This document shows positions 16,800 through 24,812 of a stretch of 34,042 nucleotides of DNA, piece by piece. Made by a program: the position numbers and the translations under genes. The notes beneath the pieces were generated by a model. The model was not told the origin of the DNA, searched no databases, and saw nothing but the letters and a program-made list of their open reading frames with translations. The DNA comes from Gammaproteobacteria bacterium (GTDB lineage: Bacteria; Pseudomonadota; Gammaproteobacteria; Steroidobacterales; Steroidobacteraceae). The first letter of the stretch is position 1. Each line of letters opens with the position of its first letter. Location of the stretch: contig PKXS01000029.1 in the NCBI GenBank assembly GCA_003132425.1, positions 1 to 34,042 of the forward strand, read 5' to 3'.

Positions 16800-18224
16800 C
16801 TAGCTTCTCGGCACGAAAACCTGCTGCGCCGTGATGCTCCTGGTAAATCCTTGCTTGTAGGCCCGCGCCCGCACCACTTCGGGTTCCGTCAGCGAGAGAG
16901 GCGCTGCGTACACCGGGTCGGAGGTAGTTGGTTCACTGCCGTCAAGCGTGTAATGAATCACTGCGCCAGGTTCCGTTTCCCGCAACGTCACGGTGACCGT
17001 CTTGTCGAAGCCGCCTCCGGGCGGCGACATGATCGGAGGATCGAGAACCGGCGGCCCGGGCATGCTGTGAATCCATTGCCGCAGCAGTTCCACGCCCGCC
17101 TTGTCGATCGTCATTCGCGCCAAAGGCGGCATTCTGAACGTGTCGTTCGTATCCACCCGCATGAAGAGAATCGAGCGCCAAATATCATTTGGCGCAATTA
17201 CCCGGGACCTGTCGATGTTCTCATCGATCACCACTGCACCGCCGATCAGTGCCTGCTTCGCGAGGGGAGTCGTGTATCGCGCATCGAAATTCGCAACGGT
17301 GCCCCCTGGCCGGTGGCATTGGGAGCAATTCGCGTCGAGATAGGAGCGGCCGCGATCTTCCACGCTGCGCGTCGCGTCGTTCGTGGCCGCAAGCTTTGGC
17401 AGCGTCGCTATTTCGGAATCGGAAAGCCCATGGTCGAACATGCCAATGTGGTTCCAGGCACGCAATTCGTTATCGGTAACACCCGACGGGTAAGTGAAAT
17501 CGCGATTCATCTGGCGAGTTTTCACGCCGAGCACGCCGCCTGCATTTGCCGTGTGGCAGGTGAGGCAATCCTTCCGGCTTGGGTAGTACCACGTCTGCGA
17601 ACGCGTGCCGGCGGCGGTCTTGATCGTGATGTTCTCTTTGACGGCCGTGGTCAGAAGATCCGCATCGCTGTTGTCCGGACGCCATTTATAGGTGACGCCG
17701 TAGACCCCGCCGTTGCGATCGCGGACGAGTAAGCGCGTTTCAAGACGGCGCTTGACGCTGGGATCGGTGTCGTCCACGGGCAGATCAAAGTGCTTCACAA
17801 AGATGGTGCCGTCCGGAAATTCCCACTCGCCGTCGGAGGAGAAATTCACCTTTCCCTTGGGCAGAGAAATCCAGCGGGACTTGTCAGCCCCATCGGACCA
17901 AAATGCCAGGATGAGGTCGTAGGGTATCAATGTCTTACTGGGCGAGAGCGTCCGGACATCGTCGAAAATACCTGTCTGCGACAGCAGAGCAGGGAATTTG
18001 CCGCTCGCTGCCTGCGGCATCAGGCGGTACGGCGTCGATACCACCGGCCGAGAATCCAGGCCGTAGGGCTTGGTCGATTCGACAGAAGCGAGGCTCGGCG
18101 ATTGAATCGCTGTTACCCCCACTACCAGCGCCAACAGCGCCGTTCGCGCCGACGCCGAAGTCCTTATCGCGCGCGCAAGTCTGGCGGAACCCGCAAGCTT
18201 ATCCGACGAAATACGCATGATCAT
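16800..18224 (-). CDS. Periplasmic di-heme c-type protein with chitobiase-like C-terminal domain
   Basis: 474 residues. A signal region (about 25-47) leads into a domain resembling the SO2930/TIGR03806 family ('FPALLSQTGIFDD', 'YDLILAFWSDGADKSRWISLPKG', quoted in parts). Two heme-binding motifs follow: C220-LT-C-H and C300-SQ-C-H. Met ligands are plausible at TFRMPPLARM. The last about 75 residues (TVTVTLRETEPGAVIHYTLD, then GSEPTTSDPVY) form a CHB_HEX_C-type immunoglobulin-like domain, usually found on glycoside hydrolases. It probably acts in periplasmic electron transfer. It shares orientation with the C13 peptidase upstream (80-base gap) and converges with the beta-propeller gene. Confidence 0.8.
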   Translation of the reverse strand: MIMRISSDKLAGSARLARAIRTSASARTALLALVVGVTAIQSPSLASVESTKPYGLDSRPVVSTPYRLMPQAASGKFPALLSQTGIFDDVRTLSPSKTLIPYDLILAFWSDGADKSRWISLPKGKVNFSSDGEWEFPDGTIFVKHFDLPVDDTDPSVKRRLETRLLVRDRNGGVYGVTYKWRPDNSDADLLTTAVKENITIKTAAGTRSQTWYYPSRKDCLTCHTANAGGVLGVKTRQMNRDFTYPSGVTDNELRAWNHIGMFDHGLSDSEIATLPKLAATNDATRSVEDRGRSYLDANCSQCHRPGGTVANFDARYTTPLAKQALIGGAVVIDENIDRSRVIAPNDIWRSILFMRVDTNDTFRMPPLARMTIDKAGVELLRQWIHSMPGPPVLDPPIMSPPGGGFDKTVTVTLRETEPGAVIHYTLDGSEPTTSDPVYAAPLSLTEPEVVRARAYKQGFTRSITAQQVFVPRS

Positions 18225-18303
18225 ATGACTCTAGAATAAGCGGATTAGTTGCATGCGCCAATCGGTGCTGTGACCGCGGGCCGCGCTTTGGCGCGCAGCG
18301 GAC

Positions 18304-19659
18304 CTAACGATCGGAGGCGCTCATCGAGGCGAGCTTTGCCTGCATTTCGGCGCCGAAGTAAGCCTGAGGGCGTGACGGAGTGTCGTGCTCTCGCCGCTCC
18401 CGCGCGGCGATGGCCGCCTTGGCCTTTTCAAAGGCGTCGCGCAGCGAGCCGGCGGCGGGCAGCGCGTCTCGGTAGAAGGCCTCCCCGAAGTAGGTCAAAT
18501 CACGATCGTTTGAACAGCCGAACGAAGTGCGATCGGCCGCCGCCGCCGTAATGACGATGGTTCGTGAATCGCTCAGGGGTTCGATGAAACCACCGGCGTA
18601 GCAAGCCGAAATGATGATGACGCGCCATTTGATTCCGGATTCGCTCAACGCGGTGACGAGATCCTCGACCGTCAGCGAGTCCTCGAGCGGCAGCTGCGAA
18701 TTGGAGATCGCGATTGCAGGATCATCCGAGCCATGCGAGGAGATGGATAGGAATAGCACATCGCGATCCAGGTGCATGCGCGACGCCACGCCGCGCAAAG
18801 CGTACTTGAGACCCGATACGGTTGCGAGCGGCGCGCCCTGCAAGTCCCGCTGATCGTTGATCAGCAACAGGCTTCTGCCGGCGATGCCGTACCGTTGACC
18901 GAGAACTCTTGAGGCCAAGCCGATCTCCTGGGCGAACACCTTCTCCTCACCGACGCCGGCAAAGCCGAGAAAGAACGCCTCGGGCTTGTTCGCGCCATCC
19001 CGATCGATGGCCGAGAGGGCCTGATCGATGCGGCCCGCTTGCGCGAACAAAATCTGCTCGCTCTGCGCCGGCGCGTTGTCGGCCGCGGCGACTTCTTCGT
19101 CGCGCGGATTCCAAACGTCGGGAACCGCATTCCAAGCATCGGTCAGCCATATGAATCCCAGGATGAACACAACGCCGGTAAGGGCCGCCGCACGCTGCGA
19201 TTCTCCGGTGATGGCGCGCAATCCGCGGGTCAAATACAAAAAAACGTATAGGGCGGTGACGATGCCTGCTCCCAAGAACCAATGGGCGCCAAGGTAGGCC
19301 GCGGCGACGGTCACGAGCAGCGATAGAATTGGAATGAGGCCCACCGCCAGCACGAGCGCCGGGCCGAACTTTGGCGTCGGAGTCGATCGCCATTGCAGCA
19401 GAGCGGCCAAACCCAGCGTCGCCAGCGCATACCAGGCAAGCAGCGGAATACCGTTTGCATAGAATTCAGGGTCCGGCTGGCTCTCCCACCGGTCGATCGC
19501 AATCCAGAGCACGAGCCATGCCGCACACATCGCGAGAGTTGCGAGAATTGGGTTGCCGCGCGGTACCGCGTTGACAGGGCAGAAAATCCATAGACGCGCC
19601 AACGCGGCAAACCAACCGCGAGGTGGATCGTCGGCGCGCGCCGGTTCGTTGTCGCTCAT
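18304..19659 (-). CDS. Membrane-anchored C13 (legumain-like) family peptidase
   Basis: 451 residues from the ATG at 19659 (MSDNEPARADDPP). Five or so transmembrane helices in the first 190 residues are followed by a soluble caspase/legumain-fold domain. The catalytic pair is visible as His309 in LFLSISSHGSDDP and Cys353 in VIIISACYAGGF. The SHG and ACYAG motifs match clan CD peptidases of family C13. Bacterial membrane members are known but poorly studied; roles in protein processing or stress have been suggested. A GTG 18 codons upstream would extend the protein. It is divergent from the gamma carbonic anhydrase, with about 115 bases between starts. Confidence 0.85.
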   Translation of the reverse strand: MSDNEPARADDPPRGWFAALARLWIFCPVNAVPRGNPILATLAMCAAWLVLWIAIDRWESQPDPEFYANGIPLLAWYALATLGLAALLQWRSTPTPKFGPALVLAVGLIPILSLLVTVAAAYLGAHWFLGAGIVTALYVFLYLTRGLRAITGESQRAAALTGVVFILGFIWLTDAWNAVPDVWNPRDEEVAAADNAPAQSEQILFAQAGRIDQALSAIDRDGANKPEAFFLGFAGVGEEKVFAQEIGLASRVLGQRYGIAGRSLLLINDQRDLQGAPLATVSGLKYALRGVASRMHLDRDVLFLSISSHGSDDPAIAISNSQLPLEDSLTVEDLVTALSESGIKWRVIIISACYAGGFIEPLSDSRTIVITAAAADRTSFGCSNDRDLTYFGEAFYRDALPAAGSLRDAFEKAKAAIAARERREHDTPSRPQAYFGAEMQAKLASMSASDR

Positions 19660-19773
19660 AGATGTGGTCAATGATAGCAGTTGGAGCGAGGCTCTCTCGG
19701 TTGCATGGACCACGCGTCCGGCCCGATGATGGCGGAGTCTGGTTGCCTAGAGACCTTGAAATGTGGAGATTCC

Positions 19774-20301
19774 ATGGCCGTGTATAAATTGGGCGACGCT
19801 TCTCCAACAATAGCGACTCATTGCTATATCGCGCCGAACGCCACGGTCATCGGCAACGTGGCGCTCGCCGAACACACCAGCGTGTGGTTTGGCGCGACCT
19901 TGCGCGGCGACAACGATGCCATCAGCATCGGCGTCAACAGCAATGTGCAGGATGCGGCGGTGCTGCACACCGACCCCGGCTTTGCGCTCGCGGTCGGGGC
20001 CGACGTGTCCATCGGCCACCAGGCCATGTTGCACGGCTGCAGCGTGGGCGACGGGTCGCTGATTGGAATACAGGCGGTTGTATTGAATGGCGCGGTGATC
20101 GGCAAGAGCTGTCTGGTCGGCGCCGGCGCCGTGATCACGGAGCGTAAGAGATTTGCCGACGGCTCCCTTATCTTGGGAGCACCCGCCGAGGTGGTGCGCG
20201 AGCTCACCGCGGATGAGCGGGCAAAATTGCTGAAAATTGCGGCACTTTACGTTTCGCGCGGCGCCTTCTACCGAAGTCATTTGCAGAAGTTGGCAGAGTA
20301 G
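19774..20301 (+). CDS. Gamma-class carbonic anhydrase family protein
   Basis: 175 residues from the ATG at 19774, which has GGAG five bases upstream. Left-handed beta-helix hexapeptide repeats run through the whole protein (APNATVIGNVALAEHTSVWF and later repeats). The three zinc-ligand histidines expected in gamma carbonic anhydrases are His65 (VLHTD), His82 and His87 (GHQAMLHG). A C-terminal helix (ELTADERAKLLKIAALYVSR) packs in typical YrdA/CaiE-like members. Many members of this subgroup have weak or no measurable activity, so catalysis is uncertain. It converges with the response regulator, with 23 bases between stops. Confidence 0.88.
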   Translation: MAVYKLGDASPTIATHCYIAPNATVIGNVALAEHTSVWFGATLRGDNDAISIGVNSNVQDAAVLHTDPGFALAVGADVSIGHQAMLHGCSVGDGSLIGIQAVVLNGAVIGKSCLVGAGAVITERKRFADGSLILGAPAEVVRELTADERAKLLKIAALYVSRGAFYRSHLQKLAE

Positions 20302-20324
20302 CGATCCTATGCACCTGCGATCGG

Positions 20325-20966
20325 CTATTTGATCATGTCGAACCGCAGCGCAATCCTCACCAGCTCCACGTCGCTGGAAACGCCGAGCTTCTGCTTGATC
20401 GAGGTGTGATAGTTGGCAATCGTCTTGCCGCTCAAGTTGAGGGCCTTGGCGATCTCGGCGGCGGTGAGGCCGGCCACGAGTTGCCGGAAAATCTCGAATT
20501 CACGCGAGCTCAGCAGCTTAAAGGGATCTTGCTCGCCGGCAAGCTTGTAGAGCGCCACCGAATGCGCGATGTCGGGACTCAAGAATTGCCGGCCGGCGGC
20601 CACTTCGAGCACCGCTTGCGCCAAAGTCTCGGGCGTATTGCTCTTGCTGACGTAACCGCGCGCGCCCAGACGCATGGCTCGGTCGGCAAGGGCCGCGTCC
20701 TCGTGCATGCTGAATACGATGACACGCGCGCCAGGCTCGCGCGCCAGGAGCCGGCGCATGATTTCAATTCCGCCGCTGCCGGGCATCGAAAGGTCGAGCA
20801 CCAGCACATCAGGCATGCATTGCAGATAGTTCCGATAGGTCTTTTCGGCGGTATCCGCTTCGGCAACCACTTCGATCGCCGGATACTGATCCAACAGGCG
20901 GCGAAAGCCCGATCGCACGATCGCATGATCGTCCGCCAACATCACACGCGTTCTTGGCGATGTCAT
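20325..20966 (-). CDS. NarL/LuxR-type response regulator
   Basis: 213 residues. The receiver domain has the acidic pair D12-D13 (MLADDHAIVRSG), phospho-acceptor Asp58 (VLVLDLSMPG) and Lys in YVSKSNTPE. The C-terminal LuxR-type helix-turn-helix runs through LSSREFEIFRQLVAGLTAAE and ends IANYHTSIKQKLGVSS. The ATG at 20966 overlaps the kinase stop as ATGA, showing translational coupling; an ATG at 20993 is an alternative. It is the natural partner of the upstream kinase. Divergence from xoxF suggests control of methanol oxidation, as NarL-type regulators often control PQQ alcohol dehydrogenases. Confidence 0.92.
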   Translation of the reverse strand: MTSPRTRVMLADDHAIVRSGFRRLLDQYPAIEVVAEADTAEKTYRNYLQCMPDVLVLDLSMPGSGGIEIMRRLLAREPGARVIVFSMHEDAALADRAMRLGARGYVSKSNTPETLAQAVLEVAAGRQFLSPDIAHSVALYKLAGEQDPFKLLSSREFEIFRQLVAGLTAAEIAKALNLSGKTIANYHTSIKQKLGVSSDVELVRIALRFDMIK

Positions 20967-22351
20967 GCTTGCTCTGCGTTCGGTATCGGCCATGGCAATT
21001 CCACCATGATGCGTGTTCCCTGCTGTACGACGCTCTCTATGGTAACAGCGCCGCCGAGACCTCTTATGCGTTCCCGAATACCAAGAAGCCCCAAGCCTTC
21101 GCCGGCCGCGTCCGGGTCGAAACCGACGCCATCGTCGCGCAGCGTCGCCGTCAACACGGCCGCGGCATTGGGGAGCGGCTTTCTGGACACGGTGACTTCG
21201 ATCGACACATTGCCGGCGCGCGCGTGGCGCGCGACGTTGGTCAATCCCTCCTGCACTACCCGGTAAATCGCGGTGGCGAGTTCGCCCGTCAGTTCGCCGG
21301 CCGGGGGCTCGACGCGAAGCGAACAATCCGTTTGCGGATTGCGCTGGCGAAACGCGGCTTCGAGTTCGCCCAGCGCGGCCTCGAGCCCGAGCCCGTCGAT
21401 GACGGTCGGGCGCAGGCGCTGCAGCATGCCGCGCACCATATTCTTGATGCGCGCGGTGACCTCGATGATGGCCGTCGCACTTTCGCGAATCACGGAATCG
21501 GGGGAGCCGTCGGCGCGTTGGATGGTGACCGCGTCGGCATGTATGGCGGTCACGCATTGGCCGATCTCATCGTGCAGCTCGCGCGCGATGCGCTTGCGCT
21601 CGTCCTCCTGGGTCTGAATCAGGCGATGCGTCAGGCGATGGTTTTCCGCCGTGCTGTGCTCCAGGGTGCGTACCATCCGGTTGAAGTCGCCGCTCAAGGT
21701 CGCGAGCTCCGGCAGGTCGAATGCCGGGAGGCGCGCGTCCAGTCGACCGGTAGTCAATTCATTGAGCGCAGTGCGGATATGACCGAGCGGCCGCAGCGCC
21801 CGCCCCACCGCCCACCAGACCAGGGCATTGACCATCAGGGAAAATACGATGAGCAGGCCGAGCAACCCGCGCGTCACGTTCCAGATTTCGTCGATCTCGA
21901 AAGCCGGATCCGGATGAATGACGAGAACGCCTACCGCCAGACGATCGAAGTCCACGAAGCGGCGCACGTCGGGAACGGGCTTGAACGACCGCTGCACCAG
22001 CCACCCGAACCAATTCGGCGCCTCGGGCGCGTGCTTCTGCCCGCTTGCGCTGCTATCGAGCAAGGTACCGACCGCATTGTAGAAGTACACCTCCACGTGG
22101 CGCACGTCGCTTAACTTGGCAAGCTGCAGCTGCGGCAAATGATTGCTATTGAGGCGCCAGGCGCCGCGGGCCAACGTCAATTCTGCCTCGAGATAGCGCT
22201 CGACCAACTCGGTGGCCGAGTACGCCTCTCCGCGGATGTCGTTCTGCGCCCGCGTGACGATGTAGACGCCCGCGGCGAGACAGAACAGGGCGATCAAGCA
22301 AGTGATGAGCAACATCAATCGCAGCTTCAGGCTCAGTCGCCAACGGCGCAT
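20963..22351 (-). CDS. Membrane sensor histidine kinase (HAMP, HisKA_3)
   Basis: 462 residues. A first transmembrane helix (LMLLITCLIALFCLAAGVYI) and a second (VTRGLLGLLIVFSLMVNALV) bracket a periplasmic sensor region of about 110 residues. A HAMP linker follows, then the dimerisation motif RIARELHDEIGQCVTAIHAD with phospho-acceptor His260, and a HATPase domain (VVQEGLTNVARHARA, RDDGVGFDP, GLGLLGIRERI). It is coupled to the response regulator by a 4-base overlap and is divergent from xoxF across a 556-base gap. The signal is unknown; the periplasmic domain would suit sensing of an alcohol, aldehyde or metal. Confidence 0.92.
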   Translation of the reverse strand: MRRWRLSLKLRLMLLITCLIALFCLAAGVYIVTRAQNDIRGEAYSATELVERYLEAELTLARGAWRLNSNHLPQLQLAKLSDVRHVEVYFYNAVGTLLDSSASGQKHAPEAPNWFGWLVQRSFKPVPDVRRFVDFDRLAVGVLVIHPDPAFEIDEIWNVTRGLLGLLIVFSLMVNALVWWAVGRALRPLGHIRTALNELTTGRLDARLPAFDLPELATLSGDFNRMVRTLEHSTAENHRLTHRLIQTQEDERKRIARELHDEIGQCVTAIHADAVTIQRADGSPDSVIRESATAIIEVTARIKNMVRGMLQRLRPTVIDGLGLEAALGELEAAFRQRNPQTDCSLRVEPPAGELTGELATAIYRVVQEGLTNVARHARAGNVSIEVTVSRKPLPNAAAVLTATLRDDGVGFDPDAAGEGLGLLGIRERIRGLGGAVTIESVVQQGTRIMVELPWPIPNAEQA

Positions 22352-22401
22352 CGTTCCGTACTCCCTCGTTCTTCGCCGGATTGTACCGATCGGCGCGAAG
22401 C

Positions 22402-22433
22402 GGCCTCGTGCCGCTCATGGCCTCGTGCCGCTC
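22402..22433. repeat. Tandem 15-bp direct repeat (GGCCTCGTGCCGCTC), period 17
   Basis: Two identical copies at 22402-22416 and 22419-22433 lie between the kinase start and the xoxF enhancer-like dyad. They could be a binding site for a regulator of the divergent kinase gene or a recent slippage duplication. Confidence 0.7.
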
Positions 22434-22491
22434 TTGGCGTCGGTGACAATGGGCCGATCGCGAAATAAATTGCGGCGGTGCGCCTCATGAA

Positions 22492-22547
22492 CGGCGCAAT
22501 CGCAACTGCTCCACTGTCACGGCCATGGCACAGTTGCTATTGCGGCG
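22492..22547. promoter_or_regulatory. Long inverted repeat upstream of xoxF, candidate activator (enhancer) site
   Basis: The left arm CGGCGCAATCGCAACTG (22492-22508) and right arm CAGTTGCTATTGCGGCG (22531-22547) are inverted copies with two mismatches over 17 bp and a 22-bp spacer. The centre lies about 141 bp upstream of the start predicted from the sigma-54 element at 22635. That is a usual distance for a sigma-54 activator. Binding by the AcoR-type protein encoded at 27366 is inferred. Confidence 0.6.
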
Positions 22548-22634
22548 CGGCGAGACGTTTCGGTCATCGATTGTAAATAGCTGATTTGAAACCACTTCTG
22601 GCGGAAGCAGTATTTTCTTCCAAGTTTTCTCGGA

Positions 22635-22650
22635 TGGCATAGCCATTGCT
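22635..22650 (+). promoter_or_regulatory. Sigma-54 (-24/-12) promoter of xoxF
   Basis: TGGCATA-GCCA-TTGCT fits the RpoN consensus TGGCACG-N4-TTGCW, with the invariant GG and GC separated by exactly ten bases. Transcription would begin near 22661, giving a leader of about 247 bases before xoxF. The element sits in the kinase-xoxF gap, and a sigma-54 activator gene lies downstream in the same cluster. Confidence 0.65.
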
Positions 22651-22690
22651 ATTCAATAGATCGCGGTCCAAGCCAGCGGTGCTTATCATC

Positions 22691-22704
22691 GCTGACTTAT
22701 CAGC
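22691..22704. repeat. Short dyad GCTGA-CTTA-TCAGC in the xoxF leader
   Basis: Five-base arms are inverted around a 4-base loop. It lies in the predicted transcribed leader and could form a small hairpin. The function is unknown. Confidence 0.35.
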
Positions 22705-22792
22705 TCATTGGGATCAGACTGGTGCCGGTGGGTTTGCGACCAAAGAAATATAAGCAACAGGTACGCACTGTTTTAAGGAGGGAGGTTTGTAA

Positions 22793-22906
22793 GTGAACAC
22801 CAACAACGGCCACCATTTTCGCACCGCACCCAGATACAGGACTGTGTGCACACCGCCTCCACGAGTGGCGGCGATAAGCCCAGGCCCCAAGCAGGAGGAG
22901 AATTGA
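22793..22906 (+). CDS. Putative 37-codon leader ORF before xoxF
   Basis: A strong ribosome-binding site (AAGGAGGGAGG, 22775-22785) stands seven bases before a GTG. From it 37 codons run open to the TGA at 22904-22906, one base before the xoxF ATG. The peptide begins VNTNNGHHFRTAPRYRTVC, then has a Pro-Pro-Pro stretch and ends GPKQEEN. The xoxF ribosome-binding site (AGGAGGAG, 22893-22900) lies inside its last codons, so translating ribosomes would cover it, and termination could feed xoxF. I know no family for it. A leader peptide that couples or attenuates xoxF translation is an inference; it is too short to judge coding bias, and chance is possible. Confidence 0.4.
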   Translation: MNTNNGHHFRTAPRYRTVCTPPPRVAAISPGPKQEEN

Positions 22907-22907
22907 G

Positions 22908-24791
22908 ATGAAATGGCTCACAGCAAAACGTCAGGTCAAAATGTATTACGCGGTCGCAGCGCTCGTGGCGGCCAGTGGTGCAGCAATGGCCGCATCGGAT
23001 ACAGAGCAATTCCAACGCTTTGAGGATCCCAACCAGTGGGGCGCCCCGGCGGGCAATCTGAATCAGACCCGCTATAGCTCACTGAAGGAAATCAACACCA
23101 CCAACGTCAAGGGCCTGCAGATGACCTGGGCGCAATCGAGCGGCACCTTGCGCGGTCACGAAGGACAGCCGTTGGTCATCGAGAATGTCAACGGCAAGCC
23201 GATGATGTACATGGAAAGCGGTTGGCCGAACATCGTCCAAGCCCTTGATCTGACCGATCCGGACCATCCGGTGCAGGTATGGAGCTACACCAAGACCAGC
23301 GGTCGCGACGAGTCAGCGGTGCCCCGCGCCTGTTGCGATACCGTGAATCGCGGTCTGTCCTACGCGGAAGGCAAGCTGGTCTTCGGCACTTTGGACGGCT
23401 ATGTCATCGCACTGGATGCCGCGACCGGCAAGGAAGATTGGGTCGTCAAGCATGCCTATCCGGACAAAGGCGAGACCATCACGCCGGCGCCGATCATCGC
23501 CAATGACAAGGTCATCATCGGCTTCGGCGGCGACGAGTTTGCCGCGCGCGGCCGTGTCACGGCCTATAACCTTGCCGACGGCAAGAAAGTGTGGGAGTGC
23601 CACTCCACCGGCAGCGATAAGGATGTGTGCCTGACGGCGAACACCAACAAGGCTCATCCGGAATATGGAACGGCCGGCAAGGACTTGGGCATTTCCACTT
23701 TTCCTGGCGATGAGTGGAAGCGCGGCGGCGGAGCGGCGTGGGGCTGGTATGCCTACGATCCGAAGCTGCACATGGTGTACTACGGAACCGGCAACCCGGG
23801 CCTGTGGTCGCCGCAGTACCGTTGCGCCGAGCCGCTTACTCAAGCGAACTGCAACAGCGGCAAGTTCGACAACAAATGGTCGATGAGCATCTTTGCCCGC
23901 AACGTCGATACCGGCGAGGCGGAATGGGTGTATCAAATGACGCCGTTTGATCAGTGGGACTACGACGGCGTCAACGAGGTCGTGCTGGTCGACATCAACA
24001 TCGACGGCAAGATGCACAAGTGTCTGGTGCATTTCGACCGCAACGGCTTCGCCTATGTGCTCGATCGAGTGGATGGCACGCTGCTGCGCGCCCACAAGTA
24101 CGTCACGGTGAACTGGGCGGAAAAGGTCGACATGAAGACCGGCCGGCCGGTGAAGGTGCCGGAACACTCACCGCTCAAGGTGGGTGACAACACGCAGGCC
24201 TGCCCGTCCGCGATGGGCGGCAAGGACCAGCAGCCGGTGGCGGTCGATCCTAACGATGCGGCGAGCTTCTACGTGCCGACCAACAACTGGTGCATGGAAG
24301 ACGAACCGCAGGCGCGTTCGCACACGCAGCAGGGAACGGTATACGTGTTTGCCAATGTTTACATGTATCCGGAAAAGCCCGGCGTGACCGGTAAATTCAA
24401 GAAGTTCAACGTGGTGACGGGTAAGACCGAGTGGGAAATTCCCGACCCGTATCCGAACTGGGGCGGCGCGCTGGTCACGGGCGGTGGCTTGGCGTTCTAC
24501 GGCAGCCTGGGCGGGGACTTCCGCGCCGTCGATCGTGCGACGGGCAAGGTATTGTGGGAGCGCAAGCTTGGCTCAGGGATCATCGGCAACCCGATCACGT
24601 ATTCCGTGAAAGGCAAGCAGTATGTATCCGTGTGGTCCGGCATCGGCGGCTGGATCGGTCTGCCGGTGACGGCAAATCTCGATCTCAGTGATAAGTTCGG
24701 TGCGATCGGCGCCACGGCAATGGCCAAGGCTTCGGGCCTCAACCACATACCTCAAGGCGGTACGCTGTACACCTTTAGGTTGGGCGAGTAA
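22908..24791 (+). CDS. xoxF: PQQ-dependent, lanthanide-type methanol dehydrogenase
   Basis: 627 residues with a signal peptide cleaved near AMA-28. It oxidises methanol (to formaldehyde or further) in the periplasm using PQQ. The eight-bladed quinoprotein propeller is recognisable. The vicinal cysteines Cys142-Cys143 (RACCDTVNRG) would form the ring disulphide near PQQ. The decisive motif is DQWDYDGVNEV: Asp351 matches the catalytic Asp, and Asp353, two residues on, is the extra lanthanide ligand that is Ala in calcium-type MxaF. An insert with two Cys (RCAEPLTQANCNSGKFDN) precedes the active-site strand. The ribosome-binding site AGGAGGAG is well placed. Neighbours are xoxJ- and xoxG-like genes downstream, a divergent two-component pair and an intrinsic terminator after the stop. 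Confidence 0.94.
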   Translation: MKWLTAKRQVKMYYAVAALVAASGAAMAASDTEQFQRFEDPNQWGAPAGNLNQTRYSSLKEINTTNVKGLQMTWAQSSGTLRGHEGQPLVIENVNGKPMMYMESGWPNIVQALDLTDPDHPVQVWSYTKTSGRDESAVPRACCDTVNRGLSYAEGKLVFGTLDGYVIALDAATGKEDWVVKHAYPDKGETITPAPIIANDKVIIGFGGDEFAARGRVTAYNLADGKKVWECHSTGSDKDVCLTANTNKAHPEYGTAGKDLGISTFPGDEWKRGGGAAWGWYAYDPKLHMVYYGTGNPGLWSPQYRCAEPLTQANCNSGKFDNKWSMSIFARNVDTGEAEWVYQMTPFDQWDYDGVNEVVLVDINIDGKMHKCLVHFDRNGFAYVLDRVDGTLLRAHKYVTVNWAEKVDMKTGRPVKVPEHSPLKVGDNTQACPSAMGGKDQQPVAVDPNDAASFYVPTNNWCMEDEPQARSHTQQGTVYVFANVYMYPEKPGVTGKFKKFNVVTGKTEWEIPDPYPNWGGALVTGGGLAFYGSLGGDFRAVDRATGKVLWERKLGSGIIGNPITYSVKGKQYVSVWSGIGGWIGLPVTANLDLSDKFGAIGATAMAKASGLNHIPQGGTLYTFRLGE

Positions 24792-24812
24792 CGCAACTGG
24801 TCTTGACGACGT

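Noticed and set aside
20967-21557. N-terminal extension of the response-regulator frame
   Set aside because: It is out of frame inside the histidine kinase gene and very Arg-rich. The receiver domain begins at the ATGA-coupled start.
22527-22543. TGGCAC followed by TTGC inside the xoxF dyad as a sigma-54 promoter
   Set aside because: The GG-GC distance is 7 or 13 bases instead of 10. The sequence is better explained as part of the inverted repeat.
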